Source: an uncultured Verrucomicrobiota bacterium (GTDB lineage: Bacteria; Verrucomicrobiota; Kiritimatiellia; CAIVKH01). Taken from it: 64,000 nt of DNA. Below the pieces are notes generated by a model. That model had not been told where the DNA came from. It made no database searches and was given only the letters and a program-made list of their open reading frames with translations. How positions within the stretch are numbered: the first letter of the stretch is position 1; each line of letters begins with the position of its first letter. Shown piece by piece: positions 25,478 through 33,396 of this stretch. Location: the NCBI GenBank assembly GCA_937996795.1, contig CALKUH010000012.1, forward strand, positions 1 through 64,000, read 5' to 3'. The position numbers and the translations under genes are program-made.

Positions 25478-26725
25478 ATGAGGAGCATTCCCATCGACCA
25501 GTCGGGTCAGGCGCTGGACGACAGCGCGTTGCTCCGCCTGCTGCTCGACGTCAATCCGGATCACATCTACTTCAAGGACCGAGCCGGGCGTTTTCTCCGC
25601 GTGAACCGCGCGGTTGCGAACTGGTTCGGCCTGCGCGATCCCGCCGACGCGGTCGGGCGTTCCGATGGCGACTTTTTCACCGAGGAGCACGCGCGTCAGG
25701 CGCGGCGGGATGAGGAGCACATCCTGCAAACCGGCGAACCCATCGTCGGCAAGGTGGAGGAGGAAACCTGGCCGGATGGGCGTCGCACGTGGGTTTCGAG
25801 CACGAAGCTCCCGCTGCGCGACGGCGAGGGCCGGATGATCGGCACGTTCGGCATTTCGCGCGACGTGACGGAGCAGCACCTGAAGGACGAACAACTGGCG
25901 CGCTACGCGGAGGACCTGCGCGAGAGCAACGCGCGGTACCAGCAGGAGCTGGACCTGGCCGCCGAGGTGATGAATGCGCTGTCGGCCGTCCGTCTCGAGG
26001 CCTATCCCGAGCACGACGCGGACCCGCGCGTGCGCTGCCACTATCGCTATTCGGCGGCGGACGCGTTGAGCGGCGATTTTTATGTCGTCACGCCGTTTGG
26101 CGCCTCGTCCGTGCTGGTCCTGCTGTGTGACGTGATGGGCCACGGCGTGTCGGCGGCGCTGGTTGCCGCGGTGATGCGCGTGTGGGTCGGCCAGTTGATC
26201 CGCGCGGAGACCCATCCCTCCGCGCTGCTGGCCTCGCTGAACCGGCGCCTGCGCGGGCTGTTCACCAAGCCCGACCTGCTGCGCTTTGCCACCACCTTCT
26301 GCGGCGTGCTCGACACCGCGACCGGCCGCCTGCGCTATGCCAGCGCCGGACACCCGGCGCCGCTGCTCATCGACCGCGCCCAGGCGCGCATCCAGATGCT
26401 GCACACCGGCCAGGGCCAGGGGCCGGGCCTTGGCCTTTTCGCCGACGCGGAGTATCCCGAACAGGAATGCGTGCTGCCGTCGCCGGTGACGCTGCTGGTG
26501 TTTTCCGACGGCGCCATCGAGGGCTGGATCGATCCGCATTCGGAGACGGAGCCCGAGCAGGAGTTGTGCGACTGGCTGCGCGAGCGCCCGTTGCCGCCCA
26601 CGCCCGACTTGCTGCACGAGCTCCTGTCCCAGGCGGCCGCCCCACGCGCCGGCGCCTCGCGCGACGACATCTGTCTCGTGGCGCTTGATTACCTGCACCC
26701 CGCCCAACCGAAAGGAACCCCATGA
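25478..26725 (+). CDS. PAS domain protein with SpoIIE/PP2C-type phosphatase domain
   Basis: A 415-residue signalling protein. A PAS domain covers about residues 12-135 (DHIYFKDRAGRFLRVNRAVANWFG ... GTFGISRDVTEQ), followed by a helical linker and a PPM/SpoIIE phosphatase domain from about 170. Metal-binding aspartates occur in ALSGDFYVV, LLCDVMGHGVSAA and VFSDGAIEG, with SRDDICLVAL near the end. It would dephosphorylate an anti-sigma-antagonist or similar partner in response to a PAS signal. No membrane segment is seen. Its stop overlaps the start of KDPG aldolase (ATGA), an unexpected coupling. ATG 25478 was chosen since upstream residues have no domain similarity. Confidence 0.83.
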   Translation: MRSIPIDQSGQALDDSALLRLLLDVNPDHIYFKDRAGRFLRVNRAVANWFGLRDPADAVGRSDGDFFTEEHARQARRDEEHILQTGEPIVGKVEEETWPDGRRTWVSSTKLPLRDGEGRMIGTFGISRDVTEQHLKDEQLARYAEDLRESNARYQQELDLAAEVMNALSAVRLEAYPEHDADPRVRCHYRYSAADALSGDFYVVTPFGASSVLVLLCDVMGHGVSAALVAAVMRVWVGQLIRAETHPSALLASLNRRLRGLFTKPDLLRFATTFCGVLDTATGRLRYASAGHPAPLLIDRAQARIQMLHTGQGQGPGLGLFADAEYPEQECVLPSPVTLLVFSDGAIEGWIDPHSETEPEQELCDWLRERPLPPTPDLLHELLSQAAAPRAGASRDDICLVALDYLHPAQPKGTP

Positions 26726-27348
26726 AAGAAATCCTCGAACAACGCGTCGTGCCCGTGGCCGTCATTGAAAACGTGGAGGATGCCGTCCCGGTGGCGCGCG
26801 CGCTGATGGCCGGCGGGCTGACCACGCTGGAACTGACCCTTCGCACCCCCGTGGCGCTGGACGCGCTCGCCGCCATCCGGCGCGAGGTGCCCGACATGAT
26901 CGTCGGCGCGGGCACGGTGCTGACCGTGGAGCAGGTGCGCAAGGCCTCCGAAGCCGGCGCGTTTTTCGCCGTCGCGCCCGGCCTCAATCCGCGCGTGATC
27001 GCCGTCGCCAAGGTGCGCAAGCTGCCGTTCTATCCCGGCGTGATGACACCGTCGGACGTGGAGCACGGGCTGGAGCTCGGCTGCACCTTGCAGAAATTCT
27101 TCCCCGCCGCCGTCGCCGGCGGCCTGGAGATGATCAAGGCCCTCGCGGGCCCGTACGCGCAAACCGGCCTGAAACTCATCCCGCTCGGCGGCATCACGGC
27201 GCAGAACATGAAAGAATACCTCGCCCACCCGCTGGTCGCCGCCGTCGGCGGATCGTGGCTCGTGGACAAGAAACTCGTGGCGGCAAAAGACTGGGCCGGC
27301 ATCACCCGCCTCGCCGAGGAAGCGCGCCGCCTCGCGGCCGGCGCATAA
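26722..27348 (+). CDS. eda: KDPG/KHG aldolase
   Basis: A 208-residue class I aldolase that splits 2-keto-3-deoxy-6-phosphogluconate to pyruvate and glyceraldehyde-3-phosphate. The catalytic glutamate is in LTTLELTLRTP, the Schiff-base lysine in LQKFFPAAVAGG, and GAGTVL and GVMTPSDVEHGLELG complete the barrel motifs. Length matches the family. It ends the uronate pathway that begins with the GH88 hydrolase. It overlaps the PAS-PP2C gene by 4 bases and is followed by a strong bidirectional terminator. Confidence 0.93.
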   Translation: MKEILEQRVVPVAVIENVEDAVPVARALMAGGLTTLELTLRTPVALDALAAIRREVPDMIVGAGTVLTVEQVRKASEAGAFFAVAPGLNPRVIAVAKVRKLPFYPGVMTPSDVEHGLELGCTLQKFFPAAVAGGLEMIKALAGPYAQTGLKLIPLGGITAQNMKEYLAHPLVAAVGGSWLVDKKLVAAKDWAGITRLAEEARRLAAGA

Positions 27349-27373
27349 CAGCGCCCATTCGTCAGGCTTAACG

Positions 27374-27410
27374 AAAAACGGGATGACCGGAGGTCCGGCC
27401 ATCCCGTTTT
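27374..27410. terminator. Bidirectional terminator between eda and nrdJ
   Basis: AAAACGGGATG ... CATCCCGTTTT with inner ACCGG/CCGG pairing: long stem flanked by A-run and T-run, so it can end transcription from both convergent genes. Confidence 0.85.
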
Positions 27411-27432
27411 CCATTTCTGCTGTTCGACCGGC

Positions 27433-30378
27433 TTACGAGCAGCCCATCGAGTTGCCGCAGTTGAAGCACTTGTAGCACGCGCCGTTGCGGACGGTGATGG
27501 AACCGCAGTTGTCGCACGCCGGGGCGTCGCCCTGGAAGTGTTCAAATTGCTCGTCCAGCCGCTGCGGATTGGCGGCGCGCTTCTCCACCGGGGCCGCCGC
27601 GGCGGGCGCCCTGGCGGGCTCCGTGGCGACAACGGTTCCGTGGTGCGTGTCGCCGGATTCGAGGGCCAGCGGCTTCGCGGCGGACGGCTCCTTGTAGCCG
27701 TCGAGGAACGTCGTGCCGAACCAGCGGAAGATGTAGTCCGGAAGCGATTTCGCGATCGGGATGTCCGGATTCTTCGTGAACCCGCTCGGCTCGAACCGCG
27801 TGTGCGCGAATTTCTCGACGAGCGACTTCACCGGCACGCCGTACTGCAGGCACATCGAGATCGCCGTGCCGAACGCGTCCATCAAGCCGCCGACCGTGCT
27901 GCCTTCCTTCGCCATCGTGATGAACAGCTCGCCGGGCGCGCCGTCGTCATAGAGGCCGACGGTGAGGTAACCCTCGTGGCCGGCGATGTCGAACTTGTGC
28001 GTGACCGACCGGCGCGTGCTGGGCATGCGGCGGCGCAGCGGGCGGACCTTGGAGCCGTTGCCGTTCGGGCCATGCTCCTCGACGGGCGCCACCGCCTTCG
28101 CGGGCTCCGCCTTCTTCTCGTCCTTGCCCGTGTTCACCGGCTGGCTGCGCTTGCAGCCGTCGCGGTAGATCGCGAGCGCCTTGAGGCCGAGCTTCCAGCC
28201 CTCGACGTAGGTCTGCATGATTTCCTCGACCGTCGCCTCGTTCGGCATGTTGACGGTCTTGGAGATCGCGCCGGAGAGGAACGGCTGCACCGCGCCCATC
28301 ATCTTGATGTGCGCCGGGTAGGCGATGAAGCGCTTGCCGTTGCGCGGCTTGAAGGCGCAATCGAAGATCGGCAGGTGCTCGTCCTTGAGCCCCGGCGCGC
28401 CCTCGATGGTGTCCTTCTCGTCGATGTGTTTGATGACGCCCTCGATCGTCTTCGTGTCGTAGCCGAGCTTGCGCAGCGCCTGGCTGACGGTGCGGTTGAC
28501 GATCTTGAGCATGCCGCCGCCGGCGAGCAGCTTGTACTTCACCAGCGCGATGTCGGGCTCGACGCCCGTCGTGTCGCAATCCATCAGGAACCCGATCGTG
28601 CCGGTCGGCGCGAGCACCGTGACCTGCGCGTTGCGGTAGCCGAAGCGCTGGCCGAGGTCGAGCGCCTCATCCGCGCAGCGCTGCGCGGCGTCGCGCAGGT
28701 AGCCGGGGCACGACGCGCCGATCTTGCGGGTCGCGTCGCGGTGCAGCTCGATCACGCGCAGCATCGGCTCGCGGTTCTTCGCGTAGCCCTCGAACGGCTG
28801 CATCTTCTCCGCGATCCGCGCGGACTGCGAATACGCGTGGCAGTGCATGATCGCCGTGATGCCGGCGGCCGTCGCGCGGCCCTCGTCGCTGTCGTAGGGC
28901 AGGCCCTGCGACATCAGCAGGCTGCCGAGGTTCGCGTAGCCGAGGCCGAGCGTGCGGTAGATGTGGCTGTTGCGCGCGATGTCGTTCGTGGGATAGCTCG
29001 CGTTGTCGACGATGATCTCCTGCGCGGTGATGAACACCTCCACCGCGGCCTTGAAGCGCTCCACGTCGAACGCGCCGCCCTCCGGCATGAACTTCATCAG
29101 GTTCAGCGACGCGAGGTTGCAGGCCGTGTCGTCGAGGAACATGTATTCGCTGCACGGGTTCGACGAGTTGATCGGCCCGTCGTTCTTGCAGGTGTGCCAC
29201 TGCTGGATCGTGTCCTCGTACTGCACGCCGGGGTCGCCGCAAATCCACGTGCCCTCGGCCATGCCCTTCATCAGGTCGCGCGCCTTGTAGGTCGGCCCCG
29301 CCTTGCGCGGGTCGGTCACGTACCGCGTCGTCCAGTCGCGCCCGTCAATCGCCGCCTGCATGAACTCGTCCGTCACGCGCACGCTCAGGTTCTCATTCTG
29401 GAACGCGACGGAGCCGTACGCCTCGCCGTTGAAGTCGCCGGAGTAGCCCTGCTCGATCAGCGCCCAGGCCTTCTTCTCCTCATTCGACTTCGCCTCGATG
29501 AACTCCTTGATGTCCGGGTGCCAGATCTTCAGCGTGTTCATCTTCGCCGCGCGGCGCGTCTTGCCGCCCGACTTCACGACGCTCGCGACCGCGTCATACA
29601 CGCGCAGGAACGACAGCGGCCCGCTGGGGCGCCCGCCGCCGGACAGCTTCTCGCGCGTGGAGCGCAGCGTCGAGAGGTCCGTGCCGCTGCCCGAGCCGTA
29701 CTTGAAGAGCATCGCCTCGGAGCGCGCGAGCTCCATGATGTCCTCCATCGTGTCGTCGACGTGCTGGATGAAGCACGCGGAGCACTGCGGATATTCGTAC
29801 TGCGACGGGGCGATCTCGACCTGCGCCGTCGCGCGGTTGTAGAAGAAATTGCCCGGCCCCGCGTCCTTGCCCACGCCGTACTGCTGGTAGAGGCCGCAGT
29901 TGAACCACACCGGCGAGTTGAACGCGCCGTACTGGTTCACGCAGAGGAACACGAGCTCGTCGTAGAACACCTCGGCGTCTTCCTTCGACGCGAAGTAGCC
30001 GTCGCGCAGCCCCCAGTCCGCGATCGTGCGCGCCACACGGTGGATCAACTGCCGCACCGAGAACTCGCGCTCCGACTTCGTCACGTCGCCATAGAAATAT
30101 TTCGAGGCGACCACGTTCGTCGCCAGCATCGACCAGTTCGCCGGCACCTCGACGTTCGGCTGCTCGAAAATCACCTTGCCCTTGTCGTCCGTGATCGCCG
30201 CCTTGCGCCGCTCCCACTGCAACTGGTCAAACGCGCTGACCCCCGCCGTGCTGAACACGCGGCGCACCGCCAGCCCGCCCTTCGCGCCCCCGCGAACACG
30301 GCCCGCCGCCACCTTGCGACGACCCGCCCCACCCCGTTTCTCCTCCGACACAACGGACGATGCACGACTATCCAACAT
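27433..30378 (-). CDS. nrdJ: Adenosylcobalamin-dependent ribonucleotide reductase (class II)
   Basis: A 981-residue enzyme that makes deoxyribonucleotides using vitamin B12, oxygen-independently. The active-site region SNPCSEYMFLDDTACNLASLNL is present, as is FNSPVWFNCGLY, and CSACFIQHVDDTMEDIM with the conserved cysteine. APTGTIGFLMDCDTTGVEPD gives the finger loop. The C-terminus has two CxxC-like clusters (CDNCGS and CFNCGNSMGC) that serve to re-reduce the active site. The N-terminal 45 residues are basic and low complexity. No class I or III gene is near. A complex upstream region (30379-30696) likely controls it. Confidence 0.94.
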   Translation of the reverse strand: MLDSRASSVVSEEKRGGAGRRKVAAGRVRGGAKGGLAVRRVFSTAGVSAFDQLQWERRKAAITDDKGKVIFEQPNVEVPANWSMLATNVVASKYFYGDVTKSEREFSVRQLIHRVARTIADWGLRDGYFASKEDAEVFYDELVFLCVNQYGAFNSPVWFNCGLYQQYGVGKDAGPGNFFYNRATAQVEIAPSQYEYPQCSACFIQHVDDTMEDIMELARSEAMLFKYGSGSGTDLSTLRSTREKLSGGGRPSGPLSFLRVYDAVASVVKSGGKTRRAAKMNTLKIWHPDIKEFIEAKSNEEKKAWALIEQGYSGDFNGEAYGSVAFQNENLSVRVTDEFMQAAIDGRDWTTRYVTDPRKAGPTYKARDLMKGMAEGTWICGDPGVQYEDTIQQWHTCKNDGPINSSNPCSEYMFLDDTACNLASLNLMKFMPEGGAFDVERFKAAVEVFITAQEIIVDNASYPTNDIARNSHIYRTLGLGYANLGSLLMSQGLPYDSDEGRATAAGITAIMHCHAYSQSARIAEKMQPFEGYAKNREPMLRVIELHRDATRKIGASCPGYLRDAAQRCADEALDLGQRFGYRNAQVTVLAPTGTIGFLMDCDTTGVEPDIALVKYKLLAGGGMLKIVNRTVSQALRKLGYDTKTIEGVIKHIDEKDTIEGAPGLKDEHLPIFDCAFKPRNGKRFIAYPAHIKMMGAVQPFLSGAISKTVNMPNEATVEEIMQTYVEGWKLGLKALAIYRDGCKRSQPVNTGKDEKKAEPAKAVAPVEEHGPNGNGSKVRPLRRRMPSTRRSVTHKFDIAGHEGYLTVGLYDDGAPGELFITMAKEGSTVGGLMDAFGTAISMCLQYGVPVKSLVEKFAHTRFEPSGFTKNPDIPIAKSLPDYIFRWFGTTFLDGYKEPSAAKPLALESGDTHHGTVVATEPARAPAAAAPVEKRAANPQRLDEQFEHFQGDAPACDNCGSITVRNGACYKCFNCGNSMGCS

Positions 30379-30468
30379 GTGAAGACTCCTCCTCCGTGAA
30401 AATGAACGACGTAAAACCCTGAAGCGGCGTGGATTAGGGGGGTGAAAGGCGCGTGTCGAATACCACTA

Positions 30469-30515
30469 TCTGTAGGTGTACCCCTAACAAGTTCCAAACA
30501 ACTACCGCTAGGGGT
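30469..30515 (-). promoter_or_regulatory. nrdJ promoter overlapped by a palindrome
   Basis: On the minus strand TTGGAA (30492-30497), 17 bases, TACAGA (30469-30474) is a plausible promoter. An inverted repeat ACCCCTAAC (30480-30488) and GCTAGGGGT (30507-30515), matching at 8 of 9 positions, spans the -35 hexamer and looks like an operator. An NrdR-box-like CACTATCTGTAGGTG lies over the -10 region but is a poor match. Confidence 0.45.
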
Positions 30516-30543
30516 TGTGTGTCGCAAGATGTTTTTTTCACTT

Positions 30544-30648
30544 TCTCTAATCGCCTGAAAATCAACCCGTTGCACCCCCGGTTTTGCATCGTCTGAAAAA
30601 GTTATCCACAGCCGTTTTCAACGTCTGAAAAATGCAACGCCTGTAGAA
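30544..30648 (+). promoter_or_regulatory. Cluster of CAACGNCTG-type motifs with a DnaA box upstream of nrdJ
   Basis: Four copies: CTAATCGCCTGAAAA, TTTTGCATCGTCTGAAAA, TTTTCAACGTCTGAAAAA and ATGCAACGCCTGTAG; the middle pair has cores 32 bases apart. A perfect DnaA box TTATCCACA sits at 30602-30610 between them. This is most of the 318-base non-coding stretch before nrdJ. DnaA control of ribonucleotide reductase genes is known in other bacteria; here it is inference. Confidence 0.5.
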
Positions 30649-30696
30649 CCAAGTGGTTGCAGCCGACGCGCCGCAATGTGCACGCGGAGGGGAATT

Positions 30697-31380
30697 TCAG
30701 GCCGGATCGGCCGCGAGGCCGGCGAGTTGGAGCACGGCGGGCCTGTCGGCCAGATCCGCCAGGACATGATGCGCGCCGGCGGCGGCCAGCGCGTCGGCCG
30801 CATATCCGCCGGTGGCGACCGCGATGGAGGTGGCGCCGATGGCGTGGGCCGCGCGAATGTCGGAGGGCGTGTCGCCGATCAACACGCACCGCGCATACGC
30901 GCCGTCCCGCTCCGCGCGCCGCCGCGCGAGCCGCGCGATTTCACAGCGGTCCGCGTGTTCGTGGCCGAATGCGCCGAGTTCAAAATGCTCGTGGATGCCG
31001 CACGCCTCGAGCTTCACCCACGCGCACGATTCGATGTTTCCGGTGACGAGGCCGAGCGTGACGCTCGGCTGCTCGCCAAACGCGTGCAACAGTTCGCGCA
31101 CGCCGGGATACACATGCGGCGGCTCGCGGCGCAATTCCTCGCGCAGCAACGCGGGCAGCAACTCGAAGAAGGCCTCGGTTTCCCGCAGCTCGACGGCCCG
31201 CCCGTTGCGGCGCGCGAGCTGCTCGACGAGGTCCAGGTCGGTCGCGCCCGCAAAGGTCAGCCCGGCCAGGTCGTCGGCAAACCCGAACGCGCGCTCCACC
31301 GCGCGCATGAACGAGCGACGCCCCGCCCCGTGCGTGTCGAGCAGCGTGCCGTCGATGTCGAACAGGACAAGCGTGTTCAT
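30697..31380 (-). CDS. HAD-superfamily hydrolase, phosphoglycolate phosphatase-like
   Basis: A 227-residue HAD phosphatase. Motif I is DIDGTLLDT (nucleophile D8), motif II is in LGLVTGN, and motif IV is VLIGDTPSDIRAA, with a small helical cap between. It would hydrolyse a small phosphomonoester; phosphoglycolate is a guess from overall similarity. Its ATG overlaps the rpoN stop (ATGA), so it is in the rpoN operon. The large cap region carries several arginines. No further specificity is visible. Confidence 0.8.
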   Translation of the reverse strand: MNTLVLFDIDGTLLDTHGAGRRSFMRAVERAFGFADDLAGLTFAGATDLDLVEQLARRNGRAVELRETEAFFELLPALLREELRREPPHVYPGVRELLHAFGEQPSVTLGLVTGNIESCAWVKLEACGIHEHFELGAFGHEHADRCEIARLARRRAERDGAYARCVLIGDTPSDIRAAHAIGATSIAVATGGYAADALAAAGAHHVLADLADRPAVLQLAGLAADPA

Positions 31381-32828
31381 GGCGCCGGCGAGGGACGCGC
31401 GAAGCCCTTGCGCAGGTGCGAGGGCAGGATCTTCAGCTCGTCGCGGTATTTGGCGATCGTGCGGCGGGCGACGTTGAAGCCCTGCTCGCCGAGCTTCGCC
31501 ACGATGACCTGGTCGGAGAGCGGATGCGTCGGGTCCTCCTCGGCGACCAGCTTCGCGATGGCGTCCTTGACGGCCTTGTTCGACACGGACTGGCCGTCGG
31601 CGTTGCGATAGCCGGGCGTGAAGAAATACTTCATCTCGTACGTGCCGCGCGGCGTCTGCATGTATTTGTTCGCGATCGCGCGGCTGACGGTGGTCTCGTG
31701 GATGCCGACGATCGACGCGACCTGCGCCATCGTGAGCGGACGCAGGTGCGTGACGCCGTGCTCGAGGAACTCGCGCTGCACCTCGACGATTTCCTTCGCG
31801 ATGTTGTAGATCGTCTGCTGGCGCTGGTTGATGCTCTTGATGAGGAAGAGGCCCGCGCGGACCTTGTCGCGGATGTAGGACTTCACCTCGGACGAGGTCC
31901 CGCTGTCGCTCATCAACTGCTTGTACTGGTCGCTGATGTGCAGGCGCGGGAGCTGGTCGTTGTTCAGGATGATCGCATAGTCGCCATCGATGCGCTGCAC
32001 GACGACCTCGGGCGTGACGTAGGACGCGGCGTCGGACACGAAGATGCGGCCCGGCTTCGGCTCCAGCGTGGCGATGAGCCGCGCGGCCTCCTGCACCTCC
32101 TCGGGCGTGATCTTGAGCGAGCGCGCGATGTCGCCGAAGCGGCGCGCGCCGAGGTCGTCGAGGTGCCCGCCCGCGACCGACGCGGCGATGGAGTCCTCCT
32201 TGCCGAGCCGGCGCAGCTGGATCAGCAGGCACTCGCGCAAATCGCGCGACGCCACGCCGATCGGGTCGAACTCCTGCACGACGGCGAGCACGCGCTCGAG
32301 TTCGGAGACGGGGAAGCCCGTCGACGAGGCCAGCTCCTCCAGCGGCGAGGACAGGTAGCCGTCCTCGTTCACGCTGCCGATGATCAGTTCGCCGATCTGC
32401 TGATCCGTTTCGGAGAGGCCGGCCAGCGCGAGCTGGTTCATCAGGTGTTGCTGCAGCGATTCCGGCGTGGTGAGGGAATCGAGGAAATACTGGCGTCGCG
32501 CGGCCTCCTCGGACGAGTAGCGCTGCGTGGACTGGTTCTGGTTGAAATAGTCGCGCCACTCCTCGTCGAGCCGCGCCAGCTTGTCGAACTCATCCTTGAA
32601 CCCGGCCTCCTCCTCGGCCGCCTTCTCCGCGGAGGGCTCGATCTCGATCTGTTCGATCTCCTCCTGCGGCTGCTCCTCCAGCGTCGGGTTCTGCTCCATC
32701 TCCTGCCGCACGAGCGTGCGCAGCTCGAGCATCGGCACCTGCAGCAACTCGAGCGACTGGCGCAACTGCGGCGCCAGCACCATCGAGAGGCGCTGCTGCT
32801 GGGAAAGGCCTAGGTAGGGTTGGGACAT
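31377..32828 (-). CDS. rpoN: RNA polymerase sigma-54 factor
   Basis: A 483-residue sigma-54. Region I is glutamine/leucine-rich (LGLSQQQRLSMVLAPQLRQSLELLQVPMLEL). The acidic region II is followed by the core-binding domain, the helix-turn-helix (MAQVASIVGIHETTVSRAIANKY) and the RpoN box ARRTIAKYRDE at the end. It recruits polymerase to -24/-12 promoters and requires enhancer-binding activators, none of which lie in this window. A promoter is suggested just upstream. HAD phosphatase is coupled downstream, and HPr lies upstream in the same direction, as often seen for rpoN neighbourhoods. Confidence 0.95.
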   Translation of the reverse strand: MSQPYLGLSQQQRLSMVLAPQLRQSLELLQVPMLELRTLVRQEMEQNPTLEEQPQEEIEQIEIEPSAEKAAEEEAGFKDEFDKLARLDEEWRDYFNQNQSTQRYSSEEAARRQYFLDSLTTPESLQQHLMNQLALAGLSETDQQIGELIIGSVNEDGYLSSPLEELASSTGFPVSELERVLAVVQEFDPIGVASRDLRECLLIQLRRLGKEDSIAASVAGGHLDDLGARRFGDIARSLKITPEEVQEAARLIATLEPKPGRIFVSDAASYVTPEVVVQRIDGDYAIILNNDQLPRLHISDQYKQLMSDSGTSSEVKSYIRDKVRAGLFLIKSINQRQQTIYNIAKEIVEVQREFLEHGVTHLRPLTMAQVASIVGIHETTVSRAIANKYMQTPRGTYEMKYFFTPGYRNADGQSVSNKAVKDAIAKLVAEEDPTHPLSDQVIVAKLGEQGFNVARRTIAKYRDELKILPSHLRKGFARPSPAP

Positions 32829-32846
32829 GGCACGAAAGTTGCGGGG

Positions 32847-32875
32847 ACTCTACCGGCCCGCCCCGCGCAACGCAA
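32847..32875 (-). promoter_or_regulatory. Possible rpoN promoter
   Basis: Minus strand TTGCGT, 17 bases, TAGAGT, followed about 12 bases after the predicted start site by the rpoN ATG, without a visible Shine-Dalgarno sequence. Confidence 0.35.
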
Positions 32876-32972
32876 TCGCGGCGACGAATGGGGTGCAAAA
32901 GGGGAGGCCAAATCGGCAACACGGCCCGGTCGAGGACGACGACGAGAACGGGGAGGAGGACGAGGGGGCGAC

Positions 32973-33311
32973 CTAGCGCTCGGGGGCGGGCGTGCGCGCG
33001 CCGAGGTCGTGCAGGATCACCTGCGTGTCCTGGCCGGGGTGGCGGTGCGGGAAGTCGTAGTGCGTTTCAAACAGCTCGACCAGCTTGTCGCACTGGGCCT
33101 CCTCATCGGGTCCCTCGACGCGAATCGTGATGGTCGTGCCCGGCTCCAGGCCCATCGCGATCAGGGCCATGATGGAGCGCGGATCACACTCCCCCGCGGG
33201 CGACATCACGGTGATGTTGCCGGGGTAGCCGGTGACGGCTTTGACGATGCAGGCGGAGGGGCGGCAATGGATGCCGGCGGAGTTGCGGATGACTGCGGCT
33301 CGCTCGACCAT
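32973..33311 (-). CDS. HPr-family phosphocarrier protein
   Basis: A 112-residue HPr domain protein. The phospho-acceptor histidine is in SAGIHCRPSA (normally GLHARPA) and the regulatory serine region reads DPRSIMALIAMGLEPG, close to the S46 site of classical HPr. A C-terminal extension of about 20 residues (HYDFPHRHPGQDTQVILHDLG...) is unusual. It probably works in a regulatory PTS with rpoN, as NPr does elsewhere. No enzyme I or EIIA gene is in the window. The chosen ATG follows a strong promoter so closely that the message would be leaderless. Confidence 0.83.
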   Translation of the reverse strand: MVERAAVIRNSAGIHCRPSACIVKAVTGYPGNITVMSPAGECDPRSIMALIAMGLEPGTTITIRVEGPDEEAQCDKLVELFETHYDFPHRHPGQDTQVILHDLGARTPAPER

Positions 33312-33317
33312 GTGCGC

Positions 33318-33346
33318 AGTGTAGGGGTTTCGCCGATGGCGCGCAA
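33318..33346 (-). promoter_or_regulatory. Promoter of the HPr gene, leaderless geometry
   Basis: Minus strand TTGCGC (33341-33346), 17 bases, TACACT (33318-33323). The ATG at 33311 is where transcription is expected to begin. Confidence 0.55.
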
Positions 33347-33396
33347 GGCCGCACTGCGGCATTGCGTCGTTTCCCCGCCACGTGTATCACCGGGGC

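Noticed and set aside
27538..30399. A 953-codon open frame on the plus strand opposite nrdJ
   Set aside because: Low-complexity Arg/Ala/Asp/Val sequence antisense to a complete class II ribonucleotide reductase; a compositional shadow.
30462..30480. NrdR box over the nrdJ promoter
   Set aside because: CACTATCTGTAGGTG is only a partial match and a second box at the usual distance is not evident. Kept as a remark, not as a feature.
30379..30696. Cobalamin riboswitch before nrdJ
   Set aside because: No B12 box or matching core could be found on either strand; only palindromes, a DnaA box and repeat motifs are seen.
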